DNA of 64,000 nucleotides from Pseudomonas graminis (GCF_002093745.1 NZ_MTSB01000012.1:62001-126000), one strand, 5' to 3'; numbered from the stretch's first letter, positions 1 to 9,684 are shown. A program made the numbers and translations. Notes: generated by a model not told the origin, from the sequence alone.

Positions 1-2409
1 TACGCGCTTGGCCGCACCTTCCGCCAGTTCGCCCAGCATCGGGTGGTAACTCAGCTTGCCGGCACTGTCCTTGCGCAATACACCCAGGTCGAGCAAGGTC
101 TGAATGAAGTGCCGGAACAGGCTCTTGTCGAAGAATTCAGGCGCATTCAGACCATGCAGAATCGACAGGCGCTGAGCCATGACGGTACACAGATCTTCCA
201 GTTCTTCGGCACTGAGTGTGTTTTGCCCGCTGTTGAGCAGCAACGAGATCGACATGTAGAAACGCTGGAGCGTTTGGGCGATGGCCCGTGACAACAGGGT
301 CAGCAACACGAACTCGCGAGAGCTGGGTTCCGGACGTACATAAACGTCTTTTCGGAAACGCAGCAGGCCTTGCTCGACAAACGCATTCAGCCATTGATCA
401 ACCACCTCATCCAGCTCGCTCAATGGCCAGCGAATGAACAGCTCGGATTGCAGATACGGGTACAGCGCACGCGTGTAGCGCAGAATCTGTTCGCGACTCA
501 TGCGCGACGAACTCTGGAAAAAGCTCGCCAACAGCGAGGGCAGGGCGAAGATGTGCAGAACGTTGTTGCGGTAATACGTCATCAGGACCGCATTCTGTTC
601 GTTCAGGTACAGAATCTTGCCCAGCGCATCCTTTTGCTCGGCCAGCAGGTCCATCCCTTTGACGTGTTCGATCAGTGAGCGGCCGTTGCCTTCCGGTAGC
701 GTGGTGTGCGGAGAGTACGGCACCGCGCGGAGCAGCGTCAGGTACAGGTCCAGCACGCGCTCCATCGCCTGATCATCCAGTGCCAGTTTCTGGGTCGACA
801 GCAACGCGACAGCGACCAGGTTCATCGGGTTGACGGCGGCTGCCTCGTTCAGATGTTGAGCAACGCGTTCGCCCAGGTGGTGGGTGGTTTCGCTCAACCA
901 GTCGGGGCGAAACTCCGGCGTCAGCTCCTGCGTGCGCCAGTCGGGCTGCTCGCCATCAAGGAACTCGGCCAGCTTGATAGGCTCGCCGAAATTAACCGAT
1001 ACCTGACCAAAGCGCTGCTTGAATGCGCCGATGACTTTGAAAATATCGAAAATCGATTCTTTCTTCTTCGTCGCTCCCCTCAGTTCGCCCAGGTAGGTGC
1101 GGCCCTCCAGCACTCGCTCATAACCGATGTACACCGGAATGAAGACAATCGGCATCCGCGAGTTGCGCAAAAAACTGCGCAGGGTAATGGCGAGCATGCC
1201 GGTCTTGGGTTGCAACATACGTCCGGTGCGCGAGCGGCCGCCCTCGACGAAGTATTCAACCGGGAAGCCTTTGGTGAACAAGGTGTGCAGGTATTCGTTG
1301 AACACGGCGGTGTACAGCGGGTTGCCCTTGAACGTACGACGCATGAAAAACGCACCGCCACGCCTGAGCAGGCTGCCGACCACCGGCATGTTCAGGTTGA
1401 TGCCCGCCGCGATGTGCGGAGGCGTAAGACCGTTGCGAAACAGCAGGTAGGACAGCAGCAGATAATCGATGTGGCTGCGATGGCACGGAACGTAAATCAC
1501 CTCGTGGCCCGGCGCGACCTCTTGCACGCCTTCGATGTGGCTGACCTTGATGCCGTCATAGATCTTGTTCCAGAACCAGCTAAGCACCACTTCCAGAAAA
1601 CGGATGGCGGAATAGGTGTAGTCCGACGCGATCTCGTTGCCGTAACTCAGCGCGCGCTCGCGGGCTTTCTCCAGCGTGATCTTTTCGCGCTCGGCTTCTT
1701 CGATGATCGCTTGCTTGACTAGTGGTTCGGCCAGCAGGCCTTTGACCACGTTGCGCCGGTGCGAAACGTCCGGCCCGATTACCGCGCTTTTCAGGTTGCG
1801 AAAATGTACGCGCAGCAGGCGCTGGGTCATGCGCAGGGTGAGTTCGTAACCTTTGTTCTGGTCGACCAGTTCACGCATGTGAATCGGTTCGGAAAACTGC
1901 ACGCGGGTCTTGCGGCCCAGAATCAGGATGCTGACCAGACGACGTAAACGGCCGGTCACCGCCCAACTGTCGGCGAACAGCAGTTTCCAGGCACTGGACT
2001 CCCGGTCAGGAGACTGGCCCCAGAACACGCTGACCGGGATGATCTGTGCATCTTCGGTCGGGTTTTGGGTAACGGCCGCCACCAGACGCTCGAGCGTCGG
2101 CGGCGCGCCCCGCTTGTCCTGTCGGCCGAGCCAGTCGGGGGCCGGTGTGAGGTAGAAAAACGCCGCAGGCTCGATCAGATTGCCGACGGCCACGGACAGT
2201 ACGGGTCTTGGCAGGCCGGCCTTGCGGCATTCGGTATCGATCACCGCCAGATCACTGATCGACGGGGACTGCAATGCGTAGAAAACCGGTCGGCTGCGGT
2301 CCAGATTGAGCGTGAAAGACGATTGGTTGATGGTTTCCGAGCGCACCCAGAGGTACAACAATCGGCGCAGAGTGCCGAACACAAGACGACGGAACGGGGA
2401 TCGGGTCAT
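1..2409 (-). CDS. plsB: Glycerol-3-phosphate acyltransferase PlsB (C-terminus outside window)
   Basis: Transfers an acyl group to sn-glycerol-3-phosphate, the first step of phospholipid synthesis, at the inner membrane. The reverse strand is open from the ATG at 2409 to the window edge (803 codons) with no stop, so the last few residues are missing. The protein starts [20 protein letters not shown]. The acyltransferase signature HRSHID (HX4D) is at residues 310-315, close to where it lies in E. coli PlsB, and EGGRSRTG, a further family block, follows. Length and architecture fit PlsB (about 830 residues). No partner gene follows inside the window. Identification is firm; only the 3' end is unseen. 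Confidence 0.95.
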   Translation of the reverse strand, partial: MTRSPFRRLVFGTLRRLLYLWVRSETINQSSFTLNLDRSRPVFYALQSPSISDLAVIDTECRKAGLPRPVLSVAVGNLIEPAAFFYLTPAPDWLGRQDKRGAPPTLERLVAAVTQNPTEDAQIIPVSVFWGQSPDRESSAWKLLFADSWAVTGRLRRLVSILILGRKTRVQFSEPIHMRELVDQNKGYELTLRMTQRLLRVHFRNLKSAVIGPDVSHRRNVVKGLLAEPLVKQAIIEEAEREKITLEKARERALSYGNEIASDYTYSAIRFLEVVLSWFWNKIYDGIKVSHIEGVQEVAPGHEVIYVPCHRSHIDYLLLSYLLFRNGLTPPHIAAGINLNMPVVGSLLRRGGAFFMRRTFKGNPLYTAVFNEYLHTLFTKGFPVEYFVEGGRSRTGRMLQPKTGMLAITLRSFLRNSRMPIVFIPVYIGYERVLEGRTYLGELRGATKKKESIFDIFKVIGAFKQRFGQVSVNFGEPIKLAEFLDGEQPDWRTQELTPEFRPDWLSETTHHLGERVAQHLNEAAAVNPMNLVAVALLSTQKLALDDQAMERVLDLYLTLLRAVPYSPHTTLPEGNGRSLIEHVKGMDLLAEQKDALGKILYLNEQNAVLMTYYRNNVLHIFALPSLLASFFQSSSRMSREQILRYTRALYPYLQSELFIRWPLSELDEVVDQWLNAFVEQGLLRFRKDVYVRPEPSSREFVLLTLLSRAIAQTLQRFYMSISLLLNSGQNTLSAEELEDLCTVMAQRLSILHGLNAPEFFDKSLFRHFIQTLLDLGVLRKDSAGKLSYHPMLGELAEGAAKRV

Positions 2410-2599
2410 ACGGCTTCTGCTGAGTCAGGAACGGGCGGTTGCCCGAGATGGGCGTCAGTGTGACGTATCCCGGGACGATCGGCAAAAACCGCTGGCTGCC
2501 CGCTGATACACCTGCTTAAGGCCGAGGCCTGAAAAGGCGCCTCCACCAGAAAGCCGACTTCTCCGACGGCACACATCCAGACCGTCGGGGCGAAAAAAC

Positions 2600-2977
2600 T
2601 TACGACGTCCGCCAGGTAATCTCTTCTTCGCCGTCGGCACTGACGCGGATCCAGCGGTCGGCGGTCTCGTCGCTTTCTTCTTCGATCCAGGTGCCGGGTG
2701 CGCAGCGCACTTCGACGTTCAGTGCCGCGAAGGCGGCGCGGGCGCAGGCGATGTCGTCTTCCCACGGGGTCTGGTCGCTGTCGAGGTGCAGGCTGTTCCA
2801 TTTGCCGACGGCTTTTGGCAGCCAGGTCACGGCCACATTGCCAGCCTTGCACTTCCAGGTCTGGCCGCGTTGAGTCCACTCACTGCAGGTGCCCAGGGCG
2901 TTGCTCAGCCACTCGGCGATTGCCTTGTGGTCGACGTCTGCGTCTTTCAGGTAAATCTCGATATCGGGTTGGCGCAT
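2600..2977 (-). CDS. Conserved hypothetical protein, 125 aa
   Basis: I do not recognise a named family. The start chosen is the ATG at 2977 (MRQPDIEIYLKDADVDHKAI), preceded by AAGAGG at a good distance; the frame stays open further upstream to 3091, but that part overlaps rlmA and looks like read-through. The protein is small, acidic and tryptophan-rich (WTQRGQTWKC, VTWLPKAVGKWNS, DRWIRV, ITWRT), has no signal peptide or membrane segment, and looks like a compact cytoplasmic domain. It starts 19 bp after the rlmA stop and may be co-transcribed with dapE-rlmA. Function unknown. Confidence 0.8.
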   Translation of the reverse strand: MRQPDIEIYLKDADVDHKAIAEWLSNALGTCSEWTQRGQTWKCKAGNVAVTWLPKAVGKWNSLHLDSDQTPWEDDIACARAAFAALNVEVRCAPGTWIEEESDETADRWIRVSADGEEEITWRTS

Positions 2978-2996
2978 GGGTGCCTCTTTTGAATGC

Positions 2997-3806
2997 TTAT
3001 TGCAGCACGAAATAATCGTAGCGCATGGAAACGGTGACCTTGAAAGGCCCGGGTTGCTCGATGACCGCAGTACGGCGTTCGGCACTGGCACGCCAGCCGT
3101 GAGGTGTCATGGCCAGAAGATCGGCACGCGACTGGCCGTCGATCAGCTTCAGTGTGTAGCTCAGGGTCTCACTGTGCTGCAACTGCATGCCTGGCGGCAC
3201 CAGCGCCAGGTGCTTGTCGTCGGCGTAGTCGCGCACTTCATCGTAAAGACGCTGGCGCAGTTCCATCAGGTGTTCGCGTGTCGGGCCGACCCGCATCAGC
3301 CCGCCGCCGGGTGTCAGCAGGCGTTTGGCTTCCTGCCAGTCCAGCGGGCTGAACACGCTGGCCAGAAACTGGCAGCTGGCGTCCGGTAATGGCACGCGCG
3401 CCATGCTGGCGACCATCCAGGTCACGTTCGGGGTGCGACGGCAGGCGCGCTTGACCGCTTCGCGAGAGATATCCAGCGCAAAGCCTTCAGCGTGGGGCAG
3501 CGCTTCGGCAATCTGCGCGGTGTAATAACCTTCACCGCAGCCGATGTCCAGCCAGTGGGCCGGCGAGCGTTCGGCGGCCAGCTCTGCCAGGCGTCCGGCG
3601 ACCGGCGCGTAATGCCCGGCGTTGAGAAAGTCGCGCCGCGCTTCGACCATCGCCTGATTGTCGCCCGGGTCTCGGCTGTTCTTGTGCTGCACCGGCAGCA
3701 GGTTCAGATACCCCTGGCGAGCACGGTCGAAGCAGTGATTGGCCGGGCACACTACGCCGTTGTCGGCTGCGCTGAGCGGTGCAGAACAGATCGGACAGGT
3801 CAGCAT
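2997..3806 (-). CDS. rlmA: 23S rRNA (guanine-N1)-methyltransferase RlmA
   Basis: Methylates N1 of a guanine in 23S rRNA helix 35 (G745 in E. coli) using S-adenosylmethionine. The 269-residue protein opens with a zinc knuckle, C4, C7, C20 and H24 (CPIC ... CPANH), matching the E. coli RlmA ligands. A class I methyltransferase motif I, WLDIGCGEG, is at residues 85-93. The ATG at 3806 overlaps the dapE stop by one base (TGATG), so translation is probably coupled to dapE. An RlmA-type role is clear; the exact methylated base is taken from the family. Confidence 0.93.
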   Translation of the reverse strand: MLTCPICSAPLSAADNGVVCPANHCFDRARQGYLNLLPVQHKNSRDPGDNQAMVEARRDFLNAGHYAPVAGRLAELAAERSPAHWLDIGCGEGYYTAQIAEALPHAEGFALDISREAVKRACRRTPNVTWMVASMARVPLPDASCQFLASVFSPLDWQEAKRLLTPGGGLMRVGPTREHLMELRQRLYDEVRDYADDKHLALVPPGMQLQHSETLSYTLKLIDGQSRADLLAMTPHGWRASAERRTAVIEQPGPFKVTVSMRYDYFVLQ

Positions 3807-4957
3807 CAGGCGAGCAACTTGACCAGGGTCTGGTAGTAGATCTCGGTCAGCACGTCGAGATCGCTGGCCAGAATGCGTTCATTGACCTGGTGAATGGTCG
3901 CGTTGACCGGGCCGAGTTCGACCACTTGTGTCCCCAGGGTCGCAATGAACCGGCCATCCGAGGTGCCACCGCTGGTCGAGGCTTTGGTGTCACGCCCGGT
4001 CACATGCTTGATGCTGGACGACACGGCGTCGAGCAGCGCACCCGGTTCGGTCAGGAACGGCAGGCCCGACAGCGCCCAGTCGATGTGCCAGTCGAGTTCA
4101 TGCTTGTCGAGGATGGCAGTGACGCGCTGTTGCAGGCCTTCGACCGTCGACTCGGTCGAGAAGCGGAAGTTGAAGACTGCCACCAGGTCGCCCGGGATCA
4201 CGTTGGTCGCGCCGGTGCCGGCGTTCAGGTTGGAGATCTGGAAACTGGTCGGCGGGAAGAAGTCATTGCCGTCGTCCCAGTGCTCGGCGGCCAGCTCGGC
4301 CAGCGCCGGTGTCGCCAGGTGGATCGGGTTCTTCGCCAGATGCGGGTAAGCCACATGGCCCTGTTTGCCACGCACGGTCAGTGTGGCGCCCAGCGAACCG
4401 CGACGACCGTTCTTGACCACATCACCCACCAGCGTGGTGCTTGACGGCTCGCCGACAATGCACCAGTCCAGACGCTCCTTGCGAGCCGCCAGACGCTCGA
4501 CGACGGCCTTGGTGCCGTGATGCGCCGGGCCTTCTTCGTCACTGGTGATCAGAAAGGCCACTGAACCCTTGTGGTTCGGGTGGTCGGCGACAAAGCGTTC
4601 AGCCGCCACCAGCATCGCTGCCAGGCTGCCTTTCATGTCGGCCGCGCCCCGTCCGCAGAGCATGCCGTGTTCGTCGATCAAAGCATCGAACGGATCGTTC
4701 TGCCAGTTCTCTACCGGTCCGGTCGGAACCACGTCGGTGTGACCGGCAAAACACAGCACCGGGCCTTCATGGGTGCCGTGGGTGGCCCAGAAGTTGTCCA
4801 CGTCTTCGATACGCATCGGCTCAAGCGTGAAGCCGGCATCGCCCAGGCGCTGCATCATCACCGCCTGGCAATCGGCATCGACCGGCGTGACCGAAGGTCG
4901 GCGGATCAGATCGCAGGCGAGTTGTAGGGTAGGCGAAAGGTCGGCTGGGGCCGTCAT
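3806..4957 (-). CDS. dapE: Succinyl-diaminopimelate desuccinylase DapE
   Basis: Hydrolyses N-succinyl-LL-diaminopimelate to LL-DAP and succinate in lysine and peptidoglycan precursor synthesis; a dizinc M20 enzyme of the cytoplasm. At 383 residues it has the family length. Visible metal and catalytic blocks are [11 protein letters not shown] (H73, D75), GRGAADMKG, the DEEGPAHHG glutamate pair, and a late GGTSDGRF. The ATG at 4957 has CCGGAG seven bases upstream. rlmA follows with a one-base overlap. dapD and dapC lie nearby on the same strand, so three DAP genes sit within 8 kb, though not in one operon. Confidence 0.96.
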   Translation of the reverse strand: MTAPADLSPTLQLACDLIRRPSVTPVDADCQAVMMQRLGDAGFTLEPMRIEDVDNFWATHGTHEGPVLCFAGHTDVVPTGPVENWQNDPFDALIDEHGMLCGRGAADMKGSLAAMLVAAERFVADHPNHKGSVAFLITSDEEGPAHHGTKAVVERLAARKERLDWCIVGEPSSTTLVGDVVKNGRRGSLGATLTVRGKQGHVAYPHLAKNPIHLATPALAELAAEHWDDGNDFFPPTSFQISNLNAGTGATNVIPGDLVAVFNFRFSTESTVEGLQQRVTAILDKHELDWHIDWALSGLPFLTEPGALLDAVSSSIKHVTGRDTKASTSGGTSDGRFIATLGTQVVELGPVNATIHQVNERILASDLDVLTEIYYQTLVKLLA

Positions 4958-5012
4958 GTACAGAACTCCGGTAGCAAGACTTTGGGCGCTAAAAGGCGGA
5001 TATCTTAAAGCA

Positions 5013-5037
5013 AAACGACGACCCGGGGCCGTCGTTT
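5013..5037 (-). terminator. Hairpin in the dapE leader, possible attenuator
   Basis: AAACGACG pairs with CGTCGTTT around a GC-rich centre. Read toward dapE, the stem is followed by TTTTGCTTTAAG, which resembles an intrinsic terminator, and it lies about 56 bp before the dapE ATG between two divergent genes. No gene upstream obviously needs a terminator here, so it could be an attenuator, or a simple inverted repeat. Confidence 0.4.
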
Positions 5038-5161
5038 ATCGTGCGCGGTGGATATGTCGGATTGTGGAGCGGGCGGGCAGTGTGGCGGGCGTAGACACGG
5101 TGATCTGACGGAATACCTGCACCATTCGATATCAGGCAGGTGCGTCGCCCGGACAAACCCC

Positions 5162-5167
5162 TATAAT
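5162..5167 (+). promoter_or_regulatory. -10 box upstream of tcdA
   Basis: A perfect TATAAT ends 23 bp before the tcdA ATG and is followed by GCGCG. No good -35 element is visible at 16-18 bp, so strength is uncertain. Confidence 0.5.
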
Positions 5168-5190
5168 GCGCGCCGGTTTTCGGGGTATTG

Positions 5191-6024
5191 ATGATGAACA
5201 CAGAAGATCCACGTTTCGCAGGCATCGCCCGTTTGTACGGTATCGAGGGGCTGGCGCGCCTGCGTGCGGCTCACGTGGCCGTGGTCGGTATCGGCGGTGT
5301 GGGTTCTTGGGCGGCGGAGGCGATGGCGCGCAGTGGTGTGGGCGAGATTTCACTGTTCGACATGGACGACGTCTGTGTCAGCAACAGCAATCGCCAGTTG
5401 CATGCGCTGGACAGCACCGTCGGGCGGCCCAAGGTCGAAGTGATGGCCGAGCGCATTCGGGCGATCAACCCGGATTGCGTCGTGCATGCGGTGTCGGATT
5501 TCGTGACCCGCGACACGATGGCCGAATGCATTACGCCGGACATGGACTTCGTGATTGACTGCATCGACAGTGTCAACGCCAAGGCTGCGCTGATTTCGTG
5601 GTGCAAGCGCCGCAAGATTCAAATGGTCACCACCGGTGGTGCGGGCGGGCAGATTGACCCTACGCTCATTCAGATCGCTGACTTGAACCGCACGTTCAAC
5701 GATCCGCTGGCCTCCAAAGTGCGCTCGACCCTGCGCCGAGACTACGGTTTTTCGCGTACTCCCAACCGCCATTACAGCGTGCCCTGCGTCTTTTCCACCG
5801 AGCAACTGCGTTACCCGAAGCCTGATGGCAGCATTTGCCTGGAAAAGAAGTTCGTCGGTGATGGCGTCAAGCTGGACTGTGCGGGCGGTTTTGGCGCGGT
5901 CATGATGGTCACGGCGACATTCGGCATGGTCGCCGCCACGCGTGCGGTGGACAAACTGGTTGCAGGCACCCGCCGACCTTCGGAGCGGGTCAAGCCGTCG
6001 GCAGCGGTAGCCGATCAGGCTTGA
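5191..6024 (+). CDS. tcdA: tRNA threonylcarbamoyladenosine dehydratase TcdA (CsdL)
   Basis: ATP-dependent cyclisation of t6A37 in tRNA to the hydantoin form ct6A. The protein is an E1-like (ThiF/MoeB) Rossmann enzyme: VAVVGIGGVGSWAAEAMAR near the N-terminus binds ATP, and FDMDDVCVSNSNRQ, DFVIDCIDSVNAK and GGAGGQIDPT are family blocks. Two ATGs (5191, 5194) follow GGGGT; the TTG at 5188 is unlikely. The stop overlaps the convergent csdE 3' end by 10 bp. CsdA-CsdE are the sulfur-transfer partners known to support TcdA in E. coli, so the neighbourhood fits the role. Confidence 0.93.
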   Translation: MMNTEDPRFAGIARLYGIEGLARLRAAHVAVVGIGGVGSWAAEAMARSGVGEISLFDMDDVCVSNSNRQLHALDSTVGRPKVEVMAERIRAINPDCVVHAVSDFVTRDTMAECITPDMDFVIDCIDSVNAKAALISWCKRRKIQMVTTGGAGGQIDPTLIQIADLNRTFNDPLASKVRSTLRRDYGFSRTPNRHYSVPCVFSTEQLRYPKPDGSICLEKKFVGDGVKLDCAGGFGAVMMVTATFGMVAATRAVDKLVAGTRRPSERVKPSAAVADQA

Positions 6025-6422
6025 GTCAATTGGCGCATCTTCTGTAGCACGGCATTCAGGCCGTTGCTGCGCGAGGGTGAGAGCTGGCGGCCAAGGCCCA
6101 ACTGACTGAACCAGTCCGGCAAGTCCACGTTTTCCAGCTCCTCGGCCGATAAGCCGTTCACCCGCGCGAGCAGCAGGGCCACCAGCCCGCGAATCAGTCG
6201 TGCGTCGCTGCTGGCGCGGAACCGCCACGTGTCTGCGCTGACTTCGCCCGTCAGCCAGACCTTGCTTTCGCAGCCGTGTACCAGATGGTCGTCCGACTTT
6301 TCCTCGTCGCTCAATGGCGGAAGATGATCACCCCATTGCATCAGCAGGCGCGCGCGCTGTTCCCAGCTTTGCGGCTGAGAGAAGCTGTCAAAGGCGGCTT
6401 TTGCCAGCGGGGGCAGGTTCAT
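6015..6422 (-). CDS. csdE: Sulfur acceptor protein CsdE (SufE family)
   Basis: Accepts persulfide sulfur from the cysteine desulfurase CsdA and passes it on. The 135-residue protein has the SufE fold signature, with the acceptor cysteine in HGCES (C51) preceded by DHLV and followed by VWLTGE. A late RSNGLNAVLQKM helix is typical of the family. The start ATG overlaps the csdA stop by four bases (ATGA), so the pair is translationally coupled. Placement beside csdA and tcdA favours CsdE over the Suf-system SufE. Confidence 0.93.
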   Translation of the reverse strand: MNLPPLAKAAFDSFSQPQSWEQRARLLMQWGDHLPPLSDEEKSDDHLVHGCESKVWLTGEVSADTWRFRASSDARLIRGLVALLLARVNGLSAEELENVDLPDWFSQLGLGRQLSPSRSNGLNAVLQKMRQLTQA

Positions 6423-7624
6423 CGAAGCAGTTCCAGCGCTTGATCCAGTGCGCTGAAAAAGCGCAGCAGGTCGTCCGAATCGTTGTACAGCGCCAGCGAA
6501 ACCCGAATCGCCCCCGGCAGACCCAGGGTCTTGAACAGTGGCATGGCGCAGTGATGCCCGGCACGCACCGCGATGCCCTGCTCGGTCAGCAGGTGGGCCA
6601 GATCGGCGTTATGAACGCCGTCTACCACGAAGCTGACCAGTGCCAGGTCCGGGGCGCCCAGCACGTGAATGCCGTCACGCTGTTGCAGGCCCTCCAGCAG
6701 ACGCCGGTGCAGATTGGCTTCGTGATCTGCGACGGCCTGATGATCGAGGCTGTCCAGGTAATCCAGCGTGGCACCGAGGCCGATCACGCTGGCGATGGGG
6801 GGCGTACCCGCCTCGAAACCCAGCGGTGCCGGACGAAATTTTGCGTGTTGATAGTCGGCAGTCAGCACCATCTCTCCACCGTACTGCCAGTGCGTCAGGC
6901 TTGGCAGGGCTTCATTGCGTCCATACAGCACGCCGAGCCCTTCAGGGCCATACAGCTTGTGGCTGGAGAACACATAGAAGTCGCAGCCCAGCGCCTGCAC
7001 ATCGTGGCGACCATGCACCACGCCTTGAGAACCGTCCACGACGGTCAGCGCACCCTGCGCCTTGGCCATTGCGACAAGACGCGCCAGTGGCTGCCAAGTG
7101 CCGAGTACATTGGAAAGCTGGCTGACCGCTAGCAGGCGGGTGCGCGGCCCGATCAGGCTGGCCGCTGCATCGGTATCGATCACACCGTCAGTGTCGATCG
7201 GCAGAATCACCAGGCTCAATCCCCGACGCTGCGCCAGTTGCTGCCACGGCAGCAGGTTGGCGTGATGTTCCAACGCGCTGATGGCAATTTCGTCGCCCGC
7301 AGAAAACTCATGCTCAAGCCCGTAGGCAAGCAGATTGAGGGCGGAGGTGGCGCCGTGAGTGAAGATGATCTGTCCGCTTTCACCGGCGTTCAGCCAGTGG
7401 GCGGCCTTGAGGCGGCTGGCTTCGAACGCTTGAGTGGCGTGTGCGCCGGGCAGGTGCTGGGCACGATGCACATTGGCGGCACCGTTAGTGAAGTAATGAG
7501 TCAGGGCATCGATCAGCGCCTGAGGTTTTTGCGTGGTCGCAGCGTTGTCCAGGTAGGTCTGGCCTTGGCGTTGCAAGGCGGCGATGGCTGGGAAGTCGGT
7601 GCGCCAGGGGGAAAAGAGGGGCAT
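6419..7624 (-). CDS. csdA: Cysteine desulfurase CsdA
   Basis: PLP enzyme that releases alanine from cysteine and holds the sulfur as a persulfide. 401 residues from the ATG at 7624, which has AGGA eight bases upstream; the frame is open further upstream but lacks family similarity there. Key positions are the PLP lysine K223 in SSHKLYGPEG and the catalytic cysteine C359 in AGHHCAMP, matching group II (SufS/CsdA) desulfurases. Other family blocks are YLDNAATTQKP and THGATSALNLLAYG. It is coupled to csdE by an ATGA overlap, which is why CsdA is preferred over SufS. Confidence 0.94.
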   Translation of the reverse strand: MPLFSPWRTDFPAIAALQRQGQTYLDNAATTQKPQALIDALTHYFTNGAANVHRAQHLPGAHATQAFEASRLKAAHWLNAGESGQIIFTHGATSALNLLAYGLEHEFSAGDEIAISALEHHANLLPWQQLAQRRGLSLVILPIDTDGVIDTDAAASLIGPRTRLLAVSQLSNVLGTWQPLARLVAMAKAQGALTVVDGSQGVVHGRHDVQALGCDFYVFSSHKLYGPEGLGVLYGRNEALPSLTHWQYGGEMVLTADYQHAKFRPAPLGFEAGTPPIASVIGLGATLDYLDSLDHQAVADHEANLHRRLLEGLQQRDGIHVLGAPDLALVSFVVDGVHNADLAHLLTEQGIAVRAGHHCAMPLFKTLGLPGAIRVSLALYNDSDDLLRFFSALDQALELLR

Positions 7625-7684
7625 TGTGGGTCCTGCGTGTGAAGGTGGGTTCAAGGTCGGGAGACGTTGAACCCACACACAGCA

Positions 7685-8719
7685 TCAGTTATGAGCGTGC
7701 AGTGCTTCGTTCAGCTCGATGGCCGACTTGTGGGTCTTGCATTCCACTGCGCCAGTCTGCGAGTTGCGGCGGAACAGCAGGTCGCTCTGACCTGCCAGTT
7801 CGCGCGCCTTGACGATTTTCACCAGCTCGTTGTTTTCATCCAGCAGCGCGACCTTGGTGCCCGCCGTGACATACAGGCCCGATTCCACGGTGTTGCGATC
7901 ACCCAGCGGAATGCCGATGCCGGCGTTGGCGCCGATCAGGCAGCCTTCGCCGACCTTGATGATGATGTTGCCGCCACCCGACAATGTGCCCATGGTCGAG
8001 CAACCGCCGCCCAGGTCTGAACCTTTGCCGACGAATACGCCTGCCGAAACGCGGCCTTCGATCATGCCAGGGCCTTCGGTGCCGCCATTGAAGTTGACGA
8101 AGCCTTCGTGCATGACGGTGGTGCCTTCGCCAATGTAGGCGCCCAGACGCACACGAGCGCTGTCGGCGATACGCACGCCGCTCGGCACTACGTAGTCGGT
8201 CATTTTCGGGAACTTGTCGACCGAGAACACTTCAAGCAGCTCGCCTTTGAGGCGGGCTTCGAGCTGGCGCTCTGCAAGTTCGCCCAGATCGACTGCGCCC
8301 TGGCTGGTCCAGGCAACGTTAGGCAGCAACGGGAAGATTCCGGCCAGGTTCAGGCCGTGTGGCTTGACCAGACGATGGGACAGCAGGTGCAGCTTGAGGT
8401 AGGCCTCGGGGGGCGAGGTCAGCGTTGCGTCTTCAGCCAGCAGGGTGGCAACCAGAGGCTTCTGGCTTTCCGCCAGGCGGGTCAGCAGTGCGGCCTGAGT
8501 CGCGTCGACCGGCTTTACGGCTTCGGCCAGTTTGTAGGCCATGTCGACGTTGAACGTGATGGCCTTGTTGCCGTCGGTGTAACCCAGGACTGGCGCGATT
8601 GCGGCGACCAGTGCTGCCGAGGGGTTGATCAGTGGCTGGGCGTAAAACACTTCCAGCCAGGCGCCTTGACGATTCTGGGTGCCGACGCCGAAGGCCAGGC
8701 TGAACAGGGTAGTGGACAT
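7685..8719 (-). CDS. dapD: Tetrahydrodipicolinate N-succinyltransferase DapD
   Basis: Succinylates tetrahydrodipicolinate with succinyl-CoA in the succinylase branch of DAP/lysine synthesis. 344 residues from the ATG at 8719 (MSTTLFSLAFGVGTQ), preceded by AAGAGGT. The C-terminal half is a left-handed beta-helix with hexapeptide repeats and the conserved run PGMIEGRVSAGVFVGKGSDL followed by GGGCSTMGTLSGGG. This is the long DapD type of pseudomonads and actinobacteria, not the 274-residue enterobacterial one. The ArsC-like gene ends 47 bp upstream on the same strand. Confidence 0.95.
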   Translation of the reverse strand: MSTTLFSLAFGVGTQNRQGAWLEVFYAQPLINPSAALVAAIAPVLGYTDGNKAITFNVDMAYKLAEAVKPVDATQAALLTRLAESQKPLVATLLAEDATLTSPPEAYLKLHLLSHRLVKPHGLNLAGIFPLLPNVAWTSQGAVDLGELAERQLEARLKGELLEVFSVDKFPKMTDYVVPSGVRIADSARVRLGAYIGEGTTVMHEGFVNFNGGTEGPGMIEGRVSAGVFVGKGSDLGGGCSTMGTLSGGGNIIIKVGEGCLIGANAGIGIPLGDRNTVESGLYVTAGTKVALLDENNELVKIVKARELAGQSDLLFRRNSQTGAVECKTHKSAIELNEALHAHN

Positions 8720-8766
8720 GTAAATACCTCTTAACTTTATCAAGGGGCTTTCAGTAGCGCTCAGGC

Positions 8767-9114
8767 TTACTGCAAAGCCGCTGCATACAGGTCAGGTTTG
8801 AAGCCGATCAGGGTCTTGTTGCCAAGATCGAGCACCGGACGCTTGATCATTGACGGCTGCGCGAGCATCAGTTCGATGGCTTTGGCCTGGTCGAGATCGG
8901 CTTTCTGTCCGTCATCGAGCTTGCGAAACGTGGTGCCTGCGCGATTCAGCACCACTTGCCATCCGTGTTCATCGCACCACTGCGTGAGGTGCTCACGATC
9001 AATGCCCTGTGTCTTGTAGTCATGAAATTCGTGGCTCACGGCATGTTCTTCGAGCCAGGTGCGGGCCTTCTTCATGGTGTCGCAGGCTTTGATGCCATAT
9101 AGAGTGTAAGTCAT
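8767..9114 (-). CDS. ArsC/Spx-family reductase-like protein (YffB type)
   Basis: A 115-residue thioredoxin-fold protein of the ArsC family. MTYTLYGIKACDTMKKARTW puts a single cysteine, C11, in the position of the ArsC active cysteine; the later blocks TTFRKLD and MIKRPVLD are typical of YffB. Its substrate is not known; YffB proteins are described as glutathione-dependent thiol reductase-like. Start chosen at 9114 because family similarity begins there, though no strong ribosome site is visible. A YffB gene beside dap genes (dapE in E. coli, dapD here) is a recurring arrangement. Confidence 0.85.
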   Translation of the reverse strand: MTYTLYGIKACDTMKKARTWLEEHAVSHEFHDYKTQGIDREHLTQWCDEHGWQVVLNRAGTTFRKLDDGQKADLDQAKAIELMLAQPSMIKRPVLDLGNKTLIGFKPDLYAAALQ

Positions 9115-9346
9115 TGTTTTAGGTGGGGTGGCTGATCTTGCTCGATACCCCCACATTTCTCCTCGCCATGTCAGCCGCGCATTATGCCACGTCAATCCGA
9201 CCAATGTTGTGACAGCGTCGGTACGCTTGCTGAACAAAAATTAGATAATAAGCCTAACCATCATTAAGAAAACTTCACCCTGTCGTGCTTGAGTGGCAAG
9301 CCCTGAGCGGGCAATTATTACGCTCCACTTGAAGGCTGGGTGCGTT

Positions 9347-9577
9347 ATGTCAGAGCAAGAAAAGAAGCGTCAGGAGGCGCTCGTCCGGCAACGTTATTAC
9401 CGGGAGCGTCAGCGGGCCGAAGGATTCAAGCAAAGCACGCTGTGGATTCATGGCGAGGCCGAGACGGAAGGGCGATTGGCGGCGCGTGAGGGCAAGCCAC
9501 TGTTGCCCATGCAGTCGCACGACCCGGTAAGCTGGGCGGTGGGATGGGTTGCGGAAAAAATGCGAACCCGATCTTGA
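9347..9577 (+). CDS. Small hypothetical protein, 76 aa
   Basis: Not assigned to a family. From the ATG at 9347 it reads MSEQEKKRQEALVRQRYYRE: a strongly charged, arginine- and glutamate-rich first third (likely helical), then a more ordered part with WIHGEAETEGR and DPVSWAVGWVAEKMR. No signal peptide or membrane segment. A GAAGG lies 11-15 bases upstream. It stands alone between the leftward yffB-like gene and the leftward metalloprotease gene, the only rightward gene of this stretch. Codon use is Pseudomonas-like. Probably real, function unknown. Confidence 0.65.
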   Translation: MSEQEKKRQEALVRQRYYRERQRAEGFKQSTLWIHGEAETEGRLAAREGKPLLPMQSHDPVSWAVGWVAEKMRTRS

Positions 9578-9598
9578 TCCGTCCGTTGGCAACATCAG

Positions 9599-9637
9599 GC
9601 CGCGCCACGCTTTCCGGGCTGGAGTCGGTGGCGCGGC
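9599..9637. terminator. 10-bp perfect inverted repeat between convergent genes
   Basis: GCCGCGCCAC at 9599-9608 pairs with GTGGCGCGGC at 9628-9637 around a 19-base loop. It lies 22 bp after the small rightward gene and 48 bp before the stop of the leftward metalloprotease gene. No T-run follows on either strand, so termination is only a guess; it may serve both genes or be a repeat remnant. Confidence 0.4.
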
Positions 9638-9684
9638 TGATCGCCTGCGCGGTTTATCAGGCCAGGCAGTGCAGTGCCGTCAGA

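Noticed and set aside
706..1722. 338-codon rightward frame at the left end
   Set aside because: Opposite strand is plsB, continuous from 2409 to the window edge with an intact HX4D motif.
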